A DNA stretch of 64,000 bases from NCBI RefSeq assembly GCF_029581355.1, contig NZ_CP120849.1, positions 1,706,501 to 1,770,500 on the forward strand, in the 5' to 3' direction. Numbering within the stretch: position 1 is the first letter of the stretch; every line of letters starts with the position of its first letter. The notes under the pieces were generated by a model. That model did not search any database and was not told the DNA's origin. It saw only the letters and a list, made by a program, of their open reading frames with translations. Of the stretch, positions 42,581 through 52,588 are shown piece by piece. The translations under genes were made by a program, and so were the position numbers. This DNA comes from Parabacteroides chongii. GTDB taxonomy: Bacteria; Bacteroidota; Bacteroidia; Bacteroidales; Tannerellaceae.

Positions 42581-45500
42581 ATGACTGAAAATGTGAAAGT
42601 TTGGGAAGAAGATATCCTTCTTCCTACCTACGGTATTGGCAAAGCTGAAAAGAATCCGATGTTCCTGGAGAAGCGTGTTTACCAGGGAAGCAGTGGTGTG
42701 GTTTACCCTTATTCGGTGGTTGAAAAGATAGAGGATACCTGCGAGGAAAAGAGTTACCATGCTGTCTGGCTGGAAAACGAATATATAAAAGTGATGATCC
42801 TTCCCGAGCTGGGCGGACGGGTACAAATGGCGTACGATAAGATCAAAAACCGCCATTTCATCTACTATAACCATGTTATCAAACCCGCTTTGGTCGGACT
42901 GACCGGACCGTGGATCTCCGGCGGTATCGAGTTTAACTGGCCGCAACATCACCGTCCGAGTACGTTCCTGCCGATCGACTATACGATCGAACGTTGTGCC
43001 GATGGAAGTGCCATCGTTTGGGTAAGCGAACGCGAACGGATGTTCCATCAGAAAGGGATGGCAGGTTTTACCTTGCGTCCGGGACGTGCAGTATTGGAGA
43101 TACAGGGGAAATTGTATAATCCGACTCCGGTTCCACAGACCTTCCTTTGGTGGGCCAACCCGGCAGTTGCCGTAAATGATGCCTATCAATCGGTATTTCC
43201 TGCCGATGTAAACGCCGTTTTCGATCATGGAAAACGGGATGTTTCGCGTTACCCGATTGCTACGGGCACTTACTATAAGATGGACTATTCGGCAGGCGTG
43301 GATATTTCCCGTTACAAGAATATCCCGGTTCCTACCTCTTATATGGCGATCCGTTCCAAATATAACTTTGTGGGAGGCTATGAGAACGATACCCGTGCCG
43401 GTGTCCTGCATGTGGCGAACCATCACATCTCACCGGGTAAAAAACAGTGGACCTGGGGGAACGGCGATTTCGGACAAGCCTGGGACCGCAACCTGACGGA
43501 TACCGACGGCCCTTATATCGAACTGATGACCGGTGTCTATACCGACAATCAGCCCGACTTCACCTGGCTGCAACCTTACGAAGAAAAAACATTCACCCAG
43601 TACTTCATGCCTTACCGCGAACTGGGTGTCGTAAAGAACGCCTCTTCCGATCTTCTGATGAACATAGAACCCGATGGAAAGGGCGCTTTATTAAAGATAT
43701 TTGCCACTTCGGTACAGAAGGAGCTGCATATTACCATCGAAAAAGCAGGGGAAACCTGTCTCGATATTACCCGTGATATCACCCCCGAAAATGTACTGGA
43801 GGAGTTTGTTCCTGTCGACAGTTTGTGCGATGTGAAGGTTTGTATCTGTAATGCAAAAGGCAAACAGGTATTGACATGGGAACCTGAACCGGATGTGATC
43901 AAAGAAGTTCCCGAACCTGCGAAAGCAGCACTCGATCCGGAAGATGTACGGACTACCGAACAACTCTACCTGACCGGTCTGCATCTGGAACAGTATCGCC
44001 ATGCCACCTATTCGGCTACGGATTATTATCAGGAAGCCATCCGCCGCGATCCGACCGATGTACGCAATAATAATGCAATGGGTTTGTGGCTGATCCGTAA
44101 AGGACAGTTTGCCCAGGCAGAACCTTATCTGCGTCAGGCGGTGAAGACATTGACCGAGCGGAATCCAAATCCGTATGACGGCGAACCGTTATACAACCTG
44201 GGCCTCTCCCTGAAATATCAGGGAAAGAATGAAGAAGCATACGACTTTTTCTATAAAGCCTGTTGGAATGCAGCCTGGCAGGATGCCGGCTATTATTCTC
44301 TCGCCCAATTATCAGCTGCAAAAGAAGAGTGGGAAGAAGCTCTTTATGAAATAGATAAATCCTTGCTCCGCAACTGGCATAACCTGCGGGGACGTCATTT
44401 GAAGGCTATTATTCTTCGTCACTTGGGACGAAACGATGAGGCGATTGCGTTGATCGACGAATCGTTGCGTATCGACCGTTTCAACTTTGGTTGCGGCTTT
44501 GAAAAGTATCTGATAACCGGGAACGATTCCGATCTGAAAGCACTGGTCGCTTTGATGCGTCCGGAAGGACATAATTATAGCGAGCTGGCACTCGATTATG
44601 CATCGGCAGGTTGCTGGGAAGAAGCATTGAAGGTGGCTGAGACGGCCATCGATTTGCAGGTTGCCGATCAGACGATGTTACATTATTATAAGAGTTGGTT
44701 CCTGATCCGTTTGGATCGGAAGGAAGAGGCTTTGGCGGCAATCCGTGAGGCTGAACAGCAAATTCCAGACTGCTGTTTCCCGAATACGTTGGAAGCTATT
44801 CTGGCTCTTCAGGCAGTGGTTGATTTTGCAGCCGAGGCTCCGAAAGCGTTGTATTACCTGGGCAATTTGTGGTACGACAAACGTCAGTATCCGGAAGCGA
44901 TTGCCTGTTGGGAAGCTTCGAAGAAGCAGGATGAAACATTCCCGACCGTATTGCGTAACCTTTCGCTCGCTTATTTCAATAAACTGAATAAGCAGGAAGA
45001 AGCAGTTGTTTTATTGGAGAAGGCTTTTGCCCTCGATCCGACAGACGCCCGCATTCTGATGGAGCTTGACCAACTGTATAAACGCTTGAACCGTCCGCAT
45101 GCCGATCGGCTGGCTTTCCTGGATAAACACAAAGAAGTCGCTTTCGAGCGCGATGACCTGTATCTGGAATATGTCACTTTACTCAACCAGCTTGGACAGT
45201 ATGAAGAAGCCATCCGCATGATCGATGCCCGCAAGTTCCATCCGTGGGAAGGGGGAGAAGGTAAAGTTCCTGCCCAATATCAGCTTGCCCGCGTAGAGTT
45301 GGTGAAGCAATTGCTGTCGGAAGGGAAATATCAGGATGCATTGAACTTGATAGAAGAATGTTTCGTCTATCCGCATAACTTTGGAGAAGGGAAACTGTAC
45401 GGTGCCCAGGAGAATGATTTCAATTATTATAAAGCTTGTGCTTTGCAGGGATTGGGACGCAATGAAGAAGCAACCGGATTATTCCTCAAAGCCAGTGTCG

Positions 45501-45868
45501 GAAACAGTCAGCCTGCAGCCGCTATGTATTACAACGACCAGAAGCCGGATAAGATATTCTATCAGGGACTGGCATTGCGTAAACTGGGTCGTGAAGACGA
45601 GGCACGCGGTCGCTTCAACAATCTGATCTCCTATGGTGAAAAGCATGTGTATGATGTCTTTAAGATGGATTACTTCGCCGTCTCCCTGCCGGACTTGCAG
45701 ATTTGGGAAGATGATATGAACAAAAAGAACCGTATCCACTGCAATTACCTGATGGCATTAGGCCACCTGGGCTTGGGAGATACCGAAAAAGCAATGAAGT
45801 ATTTCAATATTGCTGCCGAAATGGATAATAACCATCAGGGAGTACAGATACATCGGGAAATGATCTGA
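42581..45868 (+). CDS. DUF5107 domain protein with long tetratricopeptide region
   Basis: 1095 residues without a signal peptide, so probably cytoplasmic. The N-terminal part (about 1-420) is a DUF5107 beta-rich domain with NEYIKVMILPELGGRVQMAY and GGIEFNWPQHHRPSTF, which resembles the galactose-mutarotase-like fold. Residues about 455-1095 are TPR-like helix pairs (ATDYYQEAIRRDPTDVRNNN, LGLGDTEKAMKYFNIAAEMD). The family is often found in glycoside operons but its activity is not known to me. Position between transporter and galactosidases suggests sugar recognition or a glycoside-modifying step on intact disaccharide. Confidence 0.85.
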   Translation: MTENVKVWEEDILLPTYGIGKAEKNPMFLEKRVYQGSSGVVYPYSVVEKIEDTCEEKSYHAVWLENEYIKVMILPELGGRVQMAYDKIKNRHFIYYNHVIKPALVGLTGPWISGGIEFNWPQHHRPSTFLPIDYTIERCADGSAIVWVSERERMFHQKGMAGFTLRPGRAVLEIQGKLYNPTPVPQTFLWWANPAVAVNDAYQSVFPADVNAVFDHGKRDVSRYPIATGTYYKMDYSAGVDISRYKNIPVPTSYMAIRSKYNFVGGYENDTRAGVLHVANHHISPGKKQWTWGNGDFGQAWDRNLTDTDGPYIELMTGVYTDNQPDFTWLQPYEEKTFTQYFMPYRELGVVKNASSDLLMNIEPDGKGALLKIFATSVQKELHITIEKAGETCLDITRDITPENVLEEFVPVDSLCDVKVCICNAKGKQVLTWEPEPDVIKEVPEPAKAALDPEDVRTTEQLYLTGLHLEQYRHATYSATDYYQEAIRRDPTDVRNNNAMGLWLIRKGQFAQAEPYLRQAVKTLTERNPNPYDGEPLYNLGLSLKYQGKNEEAYDFFYKACWNAAWQDAGYYSLAQLSAAKEEWEEALYEIDKSLLRNWHNLRGRHLKAIILRHLGRNDEAIALIDESLRIDRFNFGCGFEKYLITGNDSDLKALVALMRPEGHNYSELALDYASAGCWEEALKVAETAIDLQVADQTMLHYYKSWFLIRLDRKEEALAAIREAEQQIPDCCFPNTLEAILALQAVVDFAAEAPKALYYLGNLWYDKRQYPEAIACWEASKKQDETFPTVLRNLSLAYFNKLNKQEEAVVLLEKAFALDPTDARILMELDQLYKRLNRPHADRLAFLDKHKEVAFERDDLYLEYVTLLNQLGQYEEAIRMIDARKFHPWEGGEGKVPAQYQLARVELVKQLLSEGKYQDALNLIEECFVYPHNFGEGKLYGAQENDFNYYKACALQGLGRNEEATGLFLKASVGNSQPAAAMYYNDQKPDKIFYQGLALRKLGREDEARGRFNNLISYGEKHVYDVFKMDYFAVSLPDLQIWEDDMNKKNRIHCNYLMALGHLGLGDTEKAMKYFNIAAEMDNNHQGVQIHREMI

Positions 45869-45977
45869 CTATAGGAGGTCTTGAGCGATCCAATAAATAG
45901 GAGGTCTTGGTTGTTACAGGTTCCTTTGATGAGGGGATAGCTTACTAACAATAACCAAATTACTAGAACAACAAAAT

Positions 45978-48764
45978 ATGATGAAGCAACTTCTATTTGT
46001 ATGCATATCTCTGATGATATTTTCTTCTTGCAGGGAAAGATCATCTGAACTCTCTTTAGCCGGAGAGTGGCAGTTTGCTTTGGACAGTACTGATGTCGGA
46101 GTAACGGAGAAGTGGTTTGAACATTCGTTTACCGATAAAATAGAGTTACCGGGGACTACCGATGAGGCAGGCTACGGCACTCCGAACAGTTTGCCTCCTT
46201 CAGTCGGCAAGCCGCAGATACTTCACCTGACCCGTCGGAACAGCTATGTCGGTCCCGCCTGGTATTCGCGTGAAATCACGATTCCATCGGACTGGAAAGA
46301 CAAATCTATCGAACTGAAACTGGAACGCGTTATCTGGCAGACGAAAGTCTGGATAGACGGACAACCTGTGCCGGGAACTTGTGAAAGCCTGATCAGTCCG
46401 CATCGTTTCGACCTGACGGACTATCTGACACCCGGTAAACACAAGCTGGCGATCCGTGTCGATAACCGGAAACAACACGATATTTCTGTCAATGATATGG
46501 TACATGCCTACACCAACGAAACGCAGATCATGTGGAACGGTATCATCGGAGAAATATCTCTGACTGCAAAAGAGGCCCTTTCCATCGACAATCTGCAGGT
46601 GTATCCGGATATCACCCGTAAGCAAATCCGCATACAAGGTAAGGTCTTTAATGCAGGTGAACGAATAGAAGGTATGTTGTCAGCTAAGGTGGAAAACTCA
46701 ACAAGCAGATTGCAAATATCTTCTTTCGAGCAGCAGATGGATTTTCAGCCAGGTGAAAACCTGGTGAACATCACCTGTCCGATGGGTGATTCGATAGAAG
46801 TGTGGAGTGAATTTAACCCTACTCTATATACAATGGATCTGAAGGTGGAAGCTGGTTCACAGAAGGCAAAAGGGAGTGTTAGGTTTGGTATGCGTGAATT
46901 TAGCCGAAACCAGTCAGATCTGTTATTGAACGGGAAAAAGGTATTTCTGCGGGGAACGCTCGAATGCTGTATTTTCCCCCTTACCGGTCGTCCGCCGATG
47001 GATCCGGAAGGATGGAAGAAAGTATTCCTGACTGCCCGCGAATGGGGATTGAACCATCTCCGTTTCCATTCCTGGTGCCCGCCGGAAGCCGCTTTTCAAG
47101 TGGCGGATTCTTTGGGCTTTTATCTGCAGGTGGAGCTGCCTCTCTGGTCTTTGAAAGTGGGTGAAGAAGCCCGGACAAACAAATTCCTGTATGCTGAAGC
47201 CGACCGTATCCTGTCGGAATACGGAAATCATCCCTCTTTCTGTTTCTTTAGTCTGGGTAATGAGTTGCAACCCGATTTTGATTTCCTGACCGGATTACTG
47301 AAACATGTCAAATCGCAGGACCCGCGTCATCTATATACAACTACCTCCTTTACCTTTGAAGGAGGTCATGGTGACTGGCCCGAACCGGACGATGATTTCT
47401 TTATCACGCAATGGACAAAGAAAGGCTGGGTACGTGGTCAGGGTGTGTTCGATACCCAGTCACCTTCGTTTGACAAAGATTATGTTGCATCCGTCGAGGG
47501 CATGACCGTTCCGTTGATCACCCACGAGATCGGACAGTATTCCATTTTCCCGAACCTGAAGGAGATAGATAAATATACAGGTGTACTCGACCCTCTGAAC
47601 TTTAAAGGTGTCAGACAGGAACTGGAACAGAAAGGTCTTTTGGATAAAGCCGGTGATTACCTGAAAGCATCCGGTTATCTGGCATCTATTCTCTATAAGG
47701 AAGAGATAGAACGTGCGATGAAAACGGCTGGTTGCAGTGGTTTCCAGTTGCTGGACCTGCACGACTTTCCCGGACAGGGAACGGCTTTGGTCGGTCTGTT
47801 GGATGCCTTTTGGGACAGTAAGGGGGTAACCGATGCGGAGACTTTCCGTCAGGCATGTGCTCCGGTAACTCCTTTGGCACGTTTTCCGAAAGCTGTTTAT
47901 ACAAACGATGAGACTTTTACGGCATCTGTGGAGATTGCGAACTTTACCGATCGCGAGCTGAGCGGGCAATCTCTTTCCTGGGTATTGAAAGATGAGGCGG
48001 GAAAAGAGATGAATCAGGGAAAGATCGCTTGTCAGCCCCTTTCCATCGGATTGAACAAATTGCCTGTAGCGATCAGTTGTCCTTTGAATCGGAAGGAAGC
48101 AGGCCGCCTGACTTTGTCGCTTTCATTGGAGGATACGCCTTACCGGAATGAATGGTCTGTTTGGGTATATCCGGCAGAGTTGACAACTGAAAAGGGCGAA
48201 ATCATCGTTACTCGTGACCAACGGGAGGCTCAAAAGGCGTTAGCCGACGGAAAGAAAGTATTGTATAACCCCGATTATAAGAAGGTGGAAGGACTGGAAG
48301 GCAAATTCGTTCCGGTGTTCTGGAGTCCGGTTCATTTCCCGAAACAGGCAGGTTCGATGGGTATCTTATGTGATGCCACGCATCCGGCATTCCGCCATTT
48401 CCCGACAGGCAACTATACCGACTGGCAATGGTGGTCGTTGCTGAAACAGTCCCGGACGGTCGTGACAGATAGCTTGCCTGCTGTAACGCCTTTGGTGGAG
48501 GTTGTCGATAATTTTGTCAATAACCGCCGCTTGTCGAATCTGTTTGAGGTGAAAGTCGGAGCGGGTAAACTCCTGTTCTGTTCTATGGATTTGCTGTCTG
48601 ACTGGAAGCAACGCCCGGAAGCGCGTCAGTTATATTTCAGTCTGCTTGAATATATGAAAAGCGATGCATTTAACCCGTCAAACACGATGGAATCGGGAGT
48701 TTTGTCCCGATTGCTTATAGGCGGAACCTCTGCGGAAACAAGCAAACCGGAAGATATTTATTGA
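45978..48764 (+). CDS. GH2-family glycoside hydrolase, lipoprotein
   Basis: 928 residues with lipoprotein signal (LLFVCISLMIFSSC, Cys about 18); the second ATG at 45981 is equally possible. Sugar-binding domain (about 25-190, GEWQFALDSTDVG, PGTTDEAGYG), Ig-like domain, then TIM barrel with GTLECCIFPLTGRPPMDPEG. Catalytic candidates are Glu429 in LGNELQPD and Glu517 in ITHEIGQY, at the GH2 acid/base and nucleophile positions. The barrel differs from classical LacZ, so the sugar is uncertain; the GH36 and mutarotase neighbours favour a galactoside. A 109-bp gap with a repeated ATAGGAGGTCTTG (45871, 45897) precedes it. Confidence 0.84.
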   Translation: MMKQLLFVCISLMIFSSCRERSSELSLAGEWQFALDSTDVGVTEKWFEHSFTDKIELPGTTDEAGYGTPNSLPPSVGKPQILHLTRRNSYVGPAWYSREITIPSDWKDKSIELKLERVIWQTKVWIDGQPVPGTCESLISPHRFDLTDYLTPGKHKLAIRVDNRKQHDISVNDMVHAYTNETQIMWNGIIGEISLTAKEALSIDNLQVYPDITRKQIRIQGKVFNAGERIEGMLSAKVENSTSRLQISSFEQQMDFQPGENLVNITCPMGDSIEVWSEFNPTLYTMDLKVEAGSQKAKGSVRFGMREFSRNQSDLLLNGKKVFLRGTLECCIFPLTGRPPMDPEGWKKVFLTAREWGLNHLRFHSWCPPEAAFQVADSLGFYLQVELPLWSLKVGEEARTNKFLYAEADRILSEYGNHPSFCFFSLGNELQPDFDFLTGLLKHVKSQDPRHLYTTTSFTFEGGHGDWPEPDDDFFITQWTKKGWVRGQGVFDTQSPSFDKDYVASVEGMTVPLITHEIGQYSIFPNLKEIDKYTGVLDPLNFKGVRQELEQKGLLDKAGDYLKASGYLASILYKEEIERAMKTAGCSGFQLLDLHDFPGQGTALVGLLDAFWDSKGVTDAETFRQACAPVTPLARFPKAVYTNDETFTASVEIANFTDRELSGQSLSWVLKDEAGKEMNQGKIACQPLSIGLNKLPVAISCPLNRKEAGRLTLSLSLEDTPYRNEWSVWVYPAELTTEKGEIIVTRDQREAQKALADGKKVLYNPDYKKVEGLEGKFVPVFWSPVHFPKQAGSMGILCDATHPAFRHFPTGNYTDWQWWSLLKQSRTVVTDSLPAVTPLVEVVDNFVNNRRLSNLFEVKVGAGKLLFCSMDLLSDWKQRPEARQLYFSLLEYMKSDAFNPSNTMESGVLSRLLIGGTSAETSKPEDIY

Positions 48765-48787
48765 TTAATGTAAAAAGAAAGTAACTT

Positions 48788-50932
48788 ATGAAGAAGCTGT
48801 TTATCGTGTTATTTGTACTGGTGACAGGGATGGGTTGGGCACAACAGTCTGCTGTTACAACGGGTAATGACGGAAAGTCGTGGACATTGTCTACGCGCTC
48901 TTTTATTTATCAGATACGTGTGTCTGAACAGGGAGTCGTGAATATGTTTTATTTCGGTGATAAAAGCCAGGATCCGGACATGCTTCGTCATCCGTTAGGC
49001 GAGGAAGTAACGGTTCGCGGCGGCTATTCGGCTACCACTCCGATGCTGGAAGCTGTCTTTAAAGATCGGGTGAGGGATATAGAGCTGACTTATGCCGGTT
49101 CGGAGCTTTTGACACAGGATGGATACACGACGTTGGCTATCCATCAGAAAGATAAGTTTTATCCGCTGGCGGTAACGGAATATATCCGTGTCCTTCCGGA
49201 ATACGATCTGCTGGAAAAGTGGATAGAGATAAAGAATACGGGAAAGAAAGGCAGTATCGATATCGAAAATGCCCAGTCCGGAACCTTCTTTCTGCCGAAG
49301 AATGCCTATGAACTGACGCATTTGTCCGGCAGGTGGGGCTACGAATACCAGATGAACGTGACCAAACTGACCCAGGGACTGAAAACAATTCAGACAAAAG
49401 ACCTGCGCTCATACGGTTCTTCCTTCTTTGCGATAAGGCCGGAAGGCGAGCAGGAAGAGACCTGCGGGGAAGTTTGGTTCGGTACTTTGCAGTATAGCGG
49501 CAACTGGCGGATGGATTTCGAAAAGTATGCTCCCGGCGAGGTACAGGTGACCGGAGGTATCAGTTTCTGGGATCAACTCCTGGTTCTTCAGCCCGGAAAA
49601 AGTTTTACTACCCCCAAAATGATGATAGGATATACCAATCGGGGAATGGAAGGTGTCTCACAGAACCTGGCCTCTTTTACCCGTGAAAAGGTGCTGTATC
49701 CTTCCCATCGCGACCAGGTACGCCCGGTTTTGTATAATAGCTGGTATGCGACCACTTTTGATGTGAATGAAGAGCATCAGCTGGCATTGGCAAAGATCGC
49801 TAAAGAGCTGGGTGTCGAGGTTTTCGTGATCGACGATGGTTGGTTTAAAGGCCGTGTGAACGATAAAGGCGGTCTGGGAGACTGGACGGTCGATAAGAAT
49901 AAATTCCCTAACGGCCTGCAGCCGATGATCGATAAGATCAATGCTATGGGGCTGGATTTCGGTATCTGGATAGAGCCGGAGATGGTAAATCCGAACAGCG
50001 ACCTCTACCGTCAGCATCCTGACTGGGTGTTCCATTATCCCAACCGTACCCGTCATGAGACACGTAACCAGCTGATGCTGAATCTCGCACGTGAGGATGT
50101 CTATCAGTATCTGTATACCAGCTTCTCTACTCTGTTGCGTGAAAACAATATCAAATTCATCAAATGGGATATGAACCGCGGGGTGACTGAACCGGGTTTC
50201 CTGTCTGCACCGACTGACGAGCAACGGGCTGTGCGTATCAAATATATCGAAAACCTGTACCGCCTGTTTGAGACGCTACGTGCCGAATTTCCGGATGTGT
50301 GGTTCGAGAACTGTGCCGGTGGCGGGGGAAGAGTGGACCTGGGTATGATGGCACGTACCGATTTCTGTTGGGCAAGCGATAATACCGATCCGGTGGAACG
50401 AACTTTCATCCAGTATTCTTTCCTGAATGCTTTCCCGTCCAATTCCATGATCAGTTGGGTGACGCAGGAGGACTGGCATAACCAGAAGCATCCGCTGGAA
50501 TTTAAATTCGACGTATCCATGTGCGGTGTGCTGGGTGTCGGCTATGACATAACAAAGTGGACCGATAAGGAGAAAGAAACGGCTCGTGAGAAGATTGCCC
50601 TGTATAAAGAGATCCGTGAAACGGTTCATAAAGGCGACCATTACCGTCTCGTTTCCCCCTATGAAAATAACCGGAGCGTGCTCCAGTTTGTCAATAAGCC
50701 GAAAACGGAATCTGTAGTATTCGTATATAACCTGGCTGAATATCCTGACAACGCCATTCCGGAGACCAAACGCCCCAAAAAGGTGAAACTACGCGGACTG
50801 GAAGCGGATGCTTCTTATCGGATCGACGGCATGGAAGGTCTTTATAAAGGCCGCCAGTTAATGAATATAGGTGTCGAGTTTCCGTTGTACGGAGCTTTCA
50901 AAAGCCGTATCTTCAAGATCGTAAAACAATAA
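48788..50932 (+). CDS. GH36 alpha-galactosidase, secreted
   Basis: 714 residues with signal peptide (about 1-19, ending GMGWA). N-terminal beta supersandwich, central TIM barrel (VFVIDDGWFKGR, LDFGIWIEPEMVNPNSDLY) and C-terminal beta domain. Nucleophile Asp461 in KWDMNRG and acid/base Asp531 in WASDNTDP are both intact, as is ENCAGGGGRVDLGM. It would cleave terminal alpha-galactose from raffinose- or melibiose-type sugars, galactomannan or host glycans in the periplasm. It starts 23 bp after the GH2 gene and ends 18 bp before the mutarotase gene. Confidence 0.95.
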   Translation: MKKLFIVLFVLVTGMGWAQQSAVTTGNDGKSWTLSTRSFIYQIRVSEQGVVNMFYFGDKSQDPDMLRHPLGEEVTVRGGYSATTPMLEAVFKDRVRDIELTYAGSELLTQDGYTTLAIHQKDKFYPLAVTEYIRVLPEYDLLEKWIEIKNTGKKGSIDIENAQSGTFFLPKNAYELTHLSGRWGYEYQMNVTKLTQGLKTIQTKDLRSYGSSFFAIRPEGEQEETCGEVWFGTLQYSGNWRMDFEKYAPGEVQVTGGISFWDQLLVLQPGKSFTTPKMMIGYTNRGMEGVSQNLASFTREKVLYPSHRDQVRPVLYNSWYATTFDVNEEHQLALAKIAKELGVEVFVIDDGWFKGRVNDKGGLGDWTVDKNKFPNGLQPMIDKINAMGLDFGIWIEPEMVNPNSDLYRQHPDWVFHYPNRTRHETRNQLMLNLAREDVYQYLYTSFSTLLRENNIKFIKWDMNRGVTEPGFLSAPTDEQRAVRIKYIENLYRLFETLRAEFPDVWFENCAGGGGRVDLGMMARTDFCWASDNTDPVERTFIQYSFLNAFPSNSMISWVTQEDWHNQKHPLEFKFDVSMCGVLGVGYDITKWTDKEKETAREKIALYKEIRETVHKGDHYRLVSPYENNRSVLQFVNKPKTESVVFVYNLAEYPDNAIPETKRPKKVKLRGLEADASYRIDGMEGLYKGRQLMNIGVEFPLYGAFKSRIFKIVKQ

Positions 50933-50950
50933 TAAAGCATAGCTTCTTAT

Positions 50951-52063
50951 ATGAAACTTCTATCTGCATCGACATTCAGCGGCGGGGGATTGATCCCTGC
51001 CGCTGAATTGATCACATTAAGGAACCGTAACGGTCTTGTCGCCCAGTTCACCGATTACGGTGCACGTTGGGTAAGTATGTGGGTACCCGACCGGGAGGGT
51101 CGCTTGTCGGATATCGTGCTTGGGTTCGATACGATAGACGGTTACCGGACGGCAGGGGAGAGATACCACGGTGCTATCGTCGGTCGTGTCTGCGGACGGA
51201 TCAGTAATGCCTGTTTCCGGATAGGAGGGCAGGAGTATCTGTTAGCTTCCAACGATGTGTACGGTACACCTGTTCGTAACCATTTACACGGTGGAATCGA
51301 TGCTTTTCACAACCGTTACTGGAAATTCCGTACATATATTTCTCCTTCCGGAGAGGAAGCCGTCGAGTTCACAAATAATTCACAAAGCGGTGAAGAGGGC
51401 TATCCGGGCAACCTGCAAGTGAAGGTTACTTACCTGTTGAAAGCGGACAATACCCTGCGGATGGAATGCGAAGCAACGACCGACCATCCGACTCCTGTTA
51501 ATATGACCAATCATGCTTTCTTCAACCTGCAATCTCCTTCCGCTCCGGCAGAGAGGAAAAATGTCTTATCCCATAACCTGACTCTGAACGCTTCTGCTAT
51601 CATAGAATGCGACGGTGAATTAATTCCTACAGGCCGATTGTTACCGGTAGACGGAACCTCGCTCGACTTTCGTTCGCCCCGTACCATTGTCTCGTCATTG
51701 GTTGAGGAACATCCGCAGATACAAAAGGACAAAGGTTTCTCCCTGGCCTATGCCTTGGATATCTTGGATACCAAAGAACCCGAAGAATTGAGCTTTGCCG
51801 CCCGTCTGTCTGATGATCTTTCCGGAAGAATGTTGGAAATATATACCAACCAGCCCTCCGTCCAGGTGTATAACGGTTATTTTATGGATGGTACGGACAT
51901 CGGGAAAGGTAATACCCCTTACTATGCCAGTGCAGGTATAGCCATTGAAACACAGGGCTATCCGGATGCGCCTAACCAACCGGCTTTCCCCTCTATCCTG
52001 ATAGATGAGGCAAAGAAGTATCGCCATATCACCGAATACTGCTTCACGAACGTGAGCCGGTAG
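50951..52063 (+). CDS. galM: Aldose 1-epimerase (galactose mutarotase)
   Basis: 370 residues, no signal peptide, so cytoplasmic. Mutarotase hallmarks: FTDYGARWVSMWVPDREG, GAIVGRVCGRI, NHLHGGIDAFHNRYW, the catalytic His in MTNHAFFNL and the catalytic Glu in IAIETQGYPDAPNQPAFPS. It interconverts beta- and alpha-galactose for the Leloir kinase. It is the last gene of the galactoside operon and the clearest sign that galactose is the sugar delivered by the transporter 10 kb upstream. Confidence 0.95.
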   Translation: MKLLSASTFSGGGLIPAAELITLRNRNGLVAQFTDYGARWVSMWVPDREGRLSDIVLGFDTIDGYRTAGERYHGAIVGRVCGRISNACFRIGGQEYLLASNDVYGTPVRNHLHGGIDAFHNRYWKFRTYISPSGEEAVEFTNNSQSGEEGYPGNLQVKVTYLLKADNTLRMECEATTDHPTPVNMTNHAFFNLQSPSAPAERKNVLSHNLTLNASAIIECDGELIPTGRLLPVDGTSLDFRSPRTIVSSLVEEHPQIQKDKGFSLAYALDILDTKEPEELSFAARLSDDLSGRMLEIYTNQPSVQVYNGYFMDGTDIGKGNTPYYASAGIAIETQGYPDAPNQPAFPSILIDEAKKYRHITEYCFTNVSR

Positions 52064-52588
52064 CCACGAGAAAAATAACTTTCTACACAAAGTTTTTAGA
52101 AAAGTATCTGTCATCTGTCATTCGTTGATGTAACACGTAGTCATTCAGTGGATAAGGGCGTGACAGATGCTTTTTTTATCTGCAACGGAGTCTGTCATCT
52201 GTCATCAGTGCTGCTAAAAGACTATCTGTTAAAAGGCAGACAACTACGTGTTAAATCCCGACAAATTAGGAGTAAAGTCCCTATTTAGTAAAACCACCCT
52301 GTACAGGGGAGTTAGCCAGGGTGTAGAGGGTAGTCACGCAGGGCGTACAGCGTAATCAGCTATGGTGTACAGGGTAGCAACAAAATATAAGCACTTAACA
52401 CATAGTTCCTCCTTTCTTAACAGGTAGTATCTCCTTTATCAACGATTAAAAGGGGGAGGGAAGGCTGTTAGTATATGCTGTTTGTCGGCATGGCAATTGC
52501 TTTTTATTGATAATAAATATACTTACTATTCTTATCCATCCATTAATTATGTATATTTGCGAATTACGTAACATAAAAACGCTTAATT
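52064..52588. repeat. Non-coding region with 22-bp-periodic degenerate repeats
   Basis: 525 bp without a gene. From 52227 to about 52446 short motifs recur every 22 bp: TGTTAAA at 52227 and 52249, then AGTAAAG at 52271; TGTACAG, TGTAGAG, CGTACAG and TGTACAG at 52300, 52322, 52344 and 52366; TTAACACATAGT and TTAACAGGTAGT at 52395 and 52417. All fit one 22-bp register of about ten units. Upstream are two copies of TCTGTCATCTGTCAT (52107, 52191), an inverted piece of it (GTGACAGATG, 52160) and inverted TAACACGTAGT (52131-52141 against 52242-52252). It resembles a decayed minisatellite or repeat element. Confidence 0.8.
52552..52559 (+). promoter_or_regulatory. Predicted -7 box of the PDDEXK nuclease gene
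   Basis: TATATTTG (TAnnTTTG) 29 bp before the ATG at 52589 and downstream of the 22-bp-periodic tract, so the gene has its own promoter separate from the galactoside operon. Confidence 0.5.

Noticed and set aside
42500..43426. 308-codon minus-strand frame across the transporter/DUF5107 junction
   Set aside because: It runs antisense to two well-supported genes and its composition is that of a reverse-complemented coding sequence.
45871..45909. Duplicated ATAGGAGGTCTTG before the GH2 gene as a regulatory tandem site
   Set aside because: Only two copies 26 bp apart in one gap; insufficient to call a regulatory element.
52300..52387. Possible CRISPR array before the nuclease gene
   Set aside because: Units of 22 bp are degenerate throughout, without conserved repeats and distinct spacers; it is a tandem tract.
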